Shown: positions 57,405-64,000 of the stretch, piece by piece
How positions within the stretch are numbered: the stretch's first letter is position 1
Layout: each line of letters begins with the position of its first letter
NCBI GenBank assembly: GCA_030765045.1
Contig: CM060969.1
Coordinates: 53,574,716-53,638,715 of the forward strand
Direction of reading: 5' to 3'
Source: Tenodera sinensis
Taxonomy: Eukaryota > Arthropoda > Insecta > Mantodea > Mantidae
Length of the DNA: 64,000 bases
Translations under genes and position numbers: made by a program
The notes under the pieces: model-generated
Databases searched by the model: none
Told to the model about the DNA's origin: nothing
Seen by the model: only the letters and a program-made list of their open reading frames with translations

Positions 57405-58725
57405 TTTGATGCATTGCAGTCACCTGGTCACCTGAGTACTCACTTATATAAACATACTCTTACAAACTCCCATTTTTCTTATTCATGCTAATCCGAATAA
57501 ACGTTTGCAGAAATTATTTTATTGCATATTTTCTTTTGGACACAACGATTTACGGGCATACTGTAGAACAAGCGACAGACAATCCTTTCATGAGCTAGTC
57601 GCTATGTGATGTCTTAAGTTTCATTCTCTTTTTATAGCCGAGAGAGAGAGAAGAAAGAAACAAAAATACTTTCCATTTAAAAAAAAGTATAATTATTTTG
57701 AATTAAATCAGCTAAATTAAACCCTAAATTAAAATTATACTCTACAGAAATGTATGTTTGGTGACATCTGCAAGGATTTCAAGCAGAGAGAAATTCCAAA
57801 ACACCGTTATTAGAGAAAAATGAAAGTAAAGGGTTAATTGATAGAAGAAATTAAAACAGAACTAAGATGGTTTGGACACGTGAAAACGATGAATGAGGAC
57901 AGACTACCAAAGAGGACACATGAAGGACTCCAGTGGGCTGTAGGAACAAGGAAGACACAAATTAATATAGAAGCAAGGAATAGTTAAAACAATGAAAGAA
58001 AGGAGATTAGAAAATGGATTCCGGGAAGACAGAGAGGACCGGAGAAAAAGTATAGTCTTAAATGAGTTCAGGAAGATGTCAAAGACATTGTAAACTTGAT
58101 ATAAATAAAGTATTTTAAAATGCAAACCATTAACAAAGAATATCTCGGGCATCGTTAACACTACTACTCGTAAAATATTTACAAATTCTATATTAACAAG
58201 ATCTGGATGTTTATACAGTACTATTTTGTTCATTTCTTATGATTTACCAGTTATTAAAAAGAGACTCACAACGAGGACGACTTCATAGGGTGCTCCTAAA
58301 AATTTCAAGAGTATACAATACTTTCTAATGAAAATATCTTAAGAAAACGACAATTATGTCAAAATGTTTAGTCTTTTCGAGAAAATCAAGCTTTTTCGAA
58401 AATGTTTACATGTGATGAGAGTTTGGGGGCTTTTATTACAAAACTCTTAGTGTTTCATCTCTCAAAGATGCTGAATTTGAGTATAAAGCACGGAATTTAA
58501 CCGGAGATTAAGATTATTTTCACACACACATACACACACGCACGCACGCACACACACGCACACACCCACGCACACACAGGCGGACATTTTCTAAAAAAAT
58601 ACTTTGTTTTTGGTTCAAGGGCCTAAAAACTTGCATTTCTGGTGAATGCTTAAAGTTAAATTTTTGGGTGGAATACATAACTTGATGTGCTTCTTATAAC
58701 TAGCAGAGAAAGAAAAAACTAAGAG
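57405..58725 (+). repeat. Diverged family R copy interrupted by a retrotransposon relic
   Basis: 57405-57640 keeps the first quarter (ttgcagaaattattttattg). 58110-58725 keeps the rest (gtttttggttcaagggcct, atttttgggtggaatacata), with a CA-rich run at 58520-58577. Between them lies the non-LTR relic. Confidence 0.65.
57840..58070 (+). pseudogene. Non-LTR retrotransposon C-terminal relic
   Basis: Translated pieces LRWFGHVKTMNEDRLPKRTH and WIPGRQRGPEKKY, with a stop and frame changes between them, match the tail of insect non-LTR reverse transcriptases (LRW.GHV.RM...R.PK........GRR.RGRP). There is no catalytic region, so it is a truncated remnant inserted in or beside a family R copy. Confidence 0.65.
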
Positions 58726-59335
58726 GAATATTACCATATTAACGAAAGAATAATATTATTTAGTGTTTCTACCCAATCTTGGTTAATTAACTTAAATCTA
58801 TGGTTAAAACTAGAATGAAAAACAAGAATATTATTAAAATGTTAACCACTGCTATAAGAACTTTATTGTTGAAGAAGTTGCTGGTAATTGCGGATGAAGA
58901 CAAGCATATATGGCAACTTAGCGGAATATTAGCTGGATACCTGTTGCTGCTTTATGCAGCAAAGAAAAGGAGCCAGCAAGCCTCTGTAGTGTCAGTTCTG
59001 CAAGTTGGAGCTATCAAGTTACCTCTTAACTAAATTATAAGACCAAACTAGGGTATTATTTCAAGTTCTTGCCTCACAAAGCATTCTCTTCCGGGAAGAT
59101 AAACTGGAGTTTTGCATCTTTAGCGAGCAGCTCCATGGAAACTTTATAACATCTCCCTTATTTCAGAAATTAACTGAACAACTTGCCAGCTCATATGTGC
59201 AGGTGTCAGTAAAGTGGCAACTATCTAAGAAGAATGTTCCTAGATATTTACTTTCATGTCTTATTTGTAGTTCCAACATGCTTTTCTTGCATCAAGTGAC
59301 ATGTTTCAATGTTTAAACCCCAGGAAATATTTAGC
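58726..59335. other. Unassigned sequence
   Basis: A 77-codon frame at 58800-59030 has no domain signature. Nothing else is seen. Confidence 0.45.
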
Positions 59336-60250
59336 TTTTTAATTTCTCTACTATGTATAGTAAGTAGGGGAGGTATTGTATTCGAAACAAAAAAATTGAT
59401 GCCGAGATTTCATCGGTGATATACGTTTTGAGGGCCCCGAATAAAAAAAAAAAAAGCGTTTTTAGACAAAGGTCCGTGTGTGTTGTGTGTATACGAACAG
59501 CACACATCAAACACGAAGATTTTGAAGAAAATTCCTCCGCCCTAAACTACTCTTTGCATGGAAAAGTTTTTGAAAAGTCTTATTTTCTCAAAAATGGCTT
59601 TCACAATTTGGATCAAAATGCCATACGTTTAAGATATTTTATGGCAAATGAAATGTACCTATATTTTGAATTTTCTGGCTATAGCCCATCTGTCCACTCT
59701 TGATGGTTTTTGCATAACTGGTAAACTGTAAGAAATACACAAAATCTTAATATGCAAAAATGTAGGTCCTGTTAAAACACACAAAATATGTCTAAATGCA
59801 TTTTTAAGTAGTGAACCATTTTTGAGATATTCTTTGTTATTTGTGCGAGTTTTGCAATACTTACACGTTTCTCAAATGGAAATTCTTTATTCACTCTTTT
59901 ATCTCCTGGTCGTGTAAAGAGAACGAAATTTGAAAGATTTAAAATATTTGACTATCGGTCAAAGCCTACTGTATTCCCATACTCCCCTTAGACCTTCAAG
60001 AAAATTGCCAATTCAAATTCAAATTTATTGCTCATAAAACTTGTAATACAAGCATGGAGCATTGTCAAATACTAATACATGAATAAAAAGTACATCATGG
60101 CACATAATTAGAGTTATGGAATACATTATGAGATAATTCCTACCAATGTTTATATCAACTAACATGAAGAAGATAGAGGAAAAAGAGTTTTTAAAGAATA
60201 GTTAGTACAGAGTAAGAGAAAGTCACGTGAGTGCAACACATCAGATGTTT
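59336..60250 (-). repeat. Family R full copy
   Basis: Runs in reverse from aatttctctactatgtatag to agagtaagagaaagtcacgt and gagtgcaacacatcagatg. A short AT-rich insertion (about 60013-60135) lies before the final quarter. Confidence 0.82.
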
Positions 60251-61175
60251 TAAATTTTATTGTGCACTAGTTGAAACACCCGCCTTTTCCTGTGATATGA
60301 CAATTGCTCTATACAAATTTTATGTTTAGTCTGCCCAATAGGCTTGCGTTTCTTCGGAGATGCAATGTTTACATACAGAATAACTGCTGTTTTACCTATG
60401 ATTTATCAATAATGTACCTTATAATGGATGCTGGTCATTCGGGTTCGGGTTTTGCATTTAAGTGTCTTTGTTCTCTTGAAAAATTTAGTCACGTACAGGC
60501 ATTTCCAAGAAGAACCAAAATAAAATCTTAAAAAGAAATGAGTCCAACATTACTATTGCTTCTTCTCAGTCACAATCTTCTCAGTCTCTCTCAGTCACAA
60601 TTTAAATATAATCGTCTTCATTTCCATGTCACCGGAAACATTCGCAATAGTCATTGTGAAGGGCGTAGAAAATATATTAATTGATTTTTCATCTCATATG
60701 ACATTCGAAATGCACTCTCCAATGCGTTTTAGTTCAGCGAATTCTGAAGTCGCAATTTGGAGCTATAAGGTTAGCTTAAGCAGAGTAGCCACTAACTATT
60801 AAACTGCCTCTCGCCCAGAGAACGGAAATTCAAGCGGAGCACTTACTTTGCACGAGGTTAAAAAAAAAAAAAAAAAAAAGAGGAAGATATGTCCTCCATT
60901 GCAGAATGCAGTGGCGCAATTCCTATGTAGCGGACTCCAGTGGCGTAGCTGAATTTAGTTCCGGTTATCAGCGCTGAGAGTAGATCCCAGGGTTAAACTA
61001 GCGTGTGTGTAGTCCGTGGTAATATCAATTTACCTATAAGAACTTTGTTTTCCAAGGAATAAACTCACTCCTGTATTTTCTGCTATTATCTTTCATTACA
61101 GATTACAGATTGTAAAGCGCAGTAACAAAATCCAGGCAAACATGAGGGCGCGTAATGTTTCATTGGCATTTTTCG
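60251..61175. other. Unassigned sequence
   Basis: No gene. An 18-base A run lies at about 60861. Confidence 0.45.
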
Positions 61176-61581
<406 letters not shown>

Positions 61582-61699
61582 GTATGCTGAGGTCGAAGTG
61601 TCGCCTTCTTGGAAGATAAATAACATGCTCATATAAATAGGCTAAATGATATACCTAATTTAATATAGGATGGGACAGGACGTCACGCAGGGGATTCAG

Positions 61700-62215
61700 C
61701 ACATTGAACTTGAAGATCTTTAGTGCTTATGTCCCTTATGGGGCACCCACGGGAGGAAGGATGAGGCGAGAGGAGACAGAGGGCGGCCAACCCAAGTAGT
61801 CACGAAACACGAGAGGGCAGTGTTCCTACCATTTAATGCATTAACACCCAGGCGGCCTCTAGGACAACCGCGTCCTGTCTATCCTTGGTCTTAGACATTT
61901 CACAAGAGGACTGGGTTGGCCGGAGAGCAACCAGAGAGCAGAGCACTCCGTTTTCTCTGATATGTAACGCCGAGTTCCCCACCGACACTTACTGCACTAA
62001 GAGACCAGCCAGATGAACAGTAAAAGCAAATGAAAAGTGGAAAAGTGGAGTGAAATGGGGGGATAAAAATTCAGAATGTGCAATGAACCTAACCAGCGTT
62101 CGTCTGGCAATTCAGGGCCATCCCCGAAAAAAAAAAAAAAAAACTCATGGATCAGGTTAGGGCGTCCGCTGGAATTGAACGCGTGGCCTCTCGAATGCGG
62201 ACCTGAGCCATTCTT
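61700..62215 (-). mobile_element. Candidate SINE or retroposon (reverse orientation)
   Basis: On the minus strand a tRNA-like head (tggctcaggtccgcattcga, then gcgttcaattcc as B-box) starts near 62215. It is followed by a poly-T/A tract and a GC-rich body (ggaggaaggatgaggcgaga on the plus strand). Only one copy lies in the window, so the boundaries are provisional. Confidence 0.4.
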
Positions 62216-62975
62216 TTCAGTAATTTAATATGGTAATACAACTAATATAATAAAACAAATCACAACGACTGCGTGATTTAGTAACAAAGTGATCGCTGTT
62301 CAAAGTTTCAGCATCTGCGAATATAAAAATAGACCACCAAGGTAACAGACGCAATATATCTAATTATTCCCTTTTATGTAACGGGTGACTATGAAGGAGT
62401 TGACGGTTACGAATGGGACAAAATCCAACCCGAATATCACCATATTCTAGTGACTTATCCCACAATGGTGGAAAAATGTCAAACTTATACTTCAGAAGGT
62501 AATCTCTGGTATGTTGTAACTACAGGTGTGTCAAAATCCTCAGCTTGAAATGCAACAGAGTTTCAGCAACTTTTAAACGACACAATCTCAGCCCCTATTT
62601 AACTTCCTATGTCGACGGGGCTTGGTTCCATCTCAGCAGCATATTATTGTTTTTGGAGTGCAGAGAATCCGTATTAAATATTCAAAAAGCCTTTCTACCA
62701 CTCAAAAATTGGGATTTTTATGCTATTCAAGGGCAAAGAATTAATTATTGGTTTTTACTTCCTAATAACAACATATAGAGGTAATAATGCGTTCCAACGA
62801 AATATTCCATATTAAATTTCACTGACCGCTGTTTCTCCGCCCGCTTTCCAAAACAAAGGCAAAAAGGAGAGAAATTAAGACAAAGAAGGAGGGAAAGAGA
62901 GTGAGAGAACAGCATAGTTCAGCACCTACGCCCCTCCTCCCAAAGAAAAAACCTTGCTGTCTAAGTTCAGCGACC
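62216..62975. other. Unassigned sequence
   Basis: No gene recognised. Confidence 0.45.
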
Positions 62976-63265
62976 GCCTCCGTAGCGCAGTTGGTAGCGC
63001 GCTTACCTCTGGTGCGGAGGATCCGGGTTCGATCCCCGGTACCAGCATTGGGATTTTACCCCCTCTGGGAGGTCTGGCACGGGGTGCATTCAGCCTCGTT
63101 AGTCGCGTGAGGACCAACTGAGGAGGTACTTGATAGAGTAGCTGACCCCGTACCACCCTGCAGTACTGCACCCCACCAATGACGCCTGTAGTGGGCCGAG
63201 GTGGGGGAGGCAGCGGCTGGGCGGTAAGGCTTGGCTCTTTAATGGGCTGTTGTGCCGGGGCTTAG
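62976..63265 (+). mobile_element. tRNA-headed SINE, family 1, copy b
   Basis: A well-preserved head: A-box tagcgcagttggtagcgcg and B-box gggttcgatccccgg. The body is as in copy a (ctgcaccccaccaatg, gggctgttg) but cleaner, so this copy is probably younger. Confidence 0.88.
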
Positions 63266-64000
63266 TTTAGTATAAATTTAGCAGTTCCAAAGATTTTGAA
63301 AAAGAAAAATCTCCAACATTTTATCTAGTCTTAAAATAAACAGTATGTTTAATTTTATAAAAAATAAGTAATAATTTTGAGTGTAGCATGCGCTATATGT
63401 GGTAATAATTCCTTCTTATGGTTGAAATACTATGCACTAGTGATGTATACATAATTGAGCATTAAATTCCGAGCATGTAAGAAGTTTCATAGTTTGTTCA
63501 CAATGGTTTTTATCCGAGGTGAAGAATTCGCTTCGTTTCCAATATCCTCGTTTTTTTGGCCGGCCTATAAATTGTGCGACCCGTAGCTATATTTCGTAAA
63601 GGTCGGCAATATCGTTGCATTAGCTCATGGTTATTGCTTTATATTGCCATCCGTTGCAACCGCAACAAAGGAGGATCATAATGGTAGCAATCTGGAACGA
63701 AAGAACATCGTATATGTAGTCCAACATGAGGCTCGCATTCGGAGTTTACAGTATACCTAGATTATTCAAAATCATTCCACAATGGGAGCTGTTTAACTCC
63801 TGTTTGCTTTCATTCACCGCTGTCCAAAAGTAGAGGAAATATTGCATTCAACCTTTGAGATCTCCTGAAAAAGAAATAGCATTTTTCATATGAAGTCTTT
63901 CTGTGAGTGAGTTTACAGTTTGTTTTCTTTCTTTTTCTTTTTTAAAAATGGGATTTACAAGTTACTTATAAAGTTCTTATTCTATTATGAGCGATGGACA
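63266..64000. other. Unassigned sequence; small family R fragment near 63825-63950
   Basis: AT-rich with no gene. The fragment keeps gtagaggaaatattgcattc and gagatctcctga. Confidence 0.4.

Noticed and set aside
62926..63171. Short frames on both strands through the SINE (also at 400-687)
   Set aside because: They lie in the tRNA-derived head and body of a SINE and recur only because the repeat is dispersed.

Overview
The window looks like repeat-dominated DNA from an arthropod, most likely an insect. The signs are two eukaryotic tRNA-Gly genes, tRNA-headed SINEs, relics of mariner, hAT, BEL/Pao and non-LTR elements, long microsatellites, and degenerate TTAGG-type repeats, the usual insect telomere motif. 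I found no conserved single-copy host protein gene. Nearly everything recognisable is a mobile element or its remains.

The centrepiece is a Polinton/Maverick-type element at 10113-28702 (18,590 bp). It begins AG and ends CT and is flanked by a perfect 6-bp target duplication (gaaatc at 10107-10112 and 28703-28708), both Polinton hallmarks. Instead of short terminal inverted repeats around an integrase, ATPase, protease and capsid set, almost the whole element is one palindrome: two near-identical arms of about 9.12 kb (10113-19233 and 19577-28702) around a 343-bp non-palindromic spacer. Each arm carries an intact 1218-codon protein-primed-type DNA polymerase B gene, divergently oriented and reading outward. 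Each arm also has, from tip to centre, degenerate TTAGG-like repeats, about ten 145-bp tandem repeats, the polB gene, a CA/CG microsatellite, about 200-bp repeats, a GAA/TTC microsatellite and an array of degenerate tRNA-like motifs. No other Polinton gene is present, so the element looks non-autonomous for integration and virion functions although both polymerase frames are open.

Region by region: 1-10106 holds a frameshifted zinc-finger transposase relic, two SINEs, a Tc1-like transposase relic, a GA-rich simple repeat, an inverted repeat pair, a dispersed repeat shared with 46.1-46.7 kb, a pogo-like terminus and a non-LTR retrotransposon tail. 28.7-36 kb holds a transposase fragment, a SINE core, a mariner (30001-34240) split by a scrambled BEL/Pao retrotransposon (30528-33585, 5-bp duplication aacag), and a decayed ZMYM1-like hAT transposase (34301-35969). 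36.8-60.3 kb is crowded by at least ten copies of an unnamed dispersed repeat family of about 0.9-1.1 kb whose ends carry an inverted actttctctact motif. Nested in or between these copies are SINEs, a CACT minisatellite, a 166-bp retroposed insert with a hammerhead-like motif, and two identical tRNA-Gly(TCC) genes in opposite orientation. 60-64 kb holds a long TTA microsatellite and further SINEs.

The genes do not form a host pathway. The biological story is the palindromic Polinton with two polymerase copies, in a heavily nested transposon landscape.
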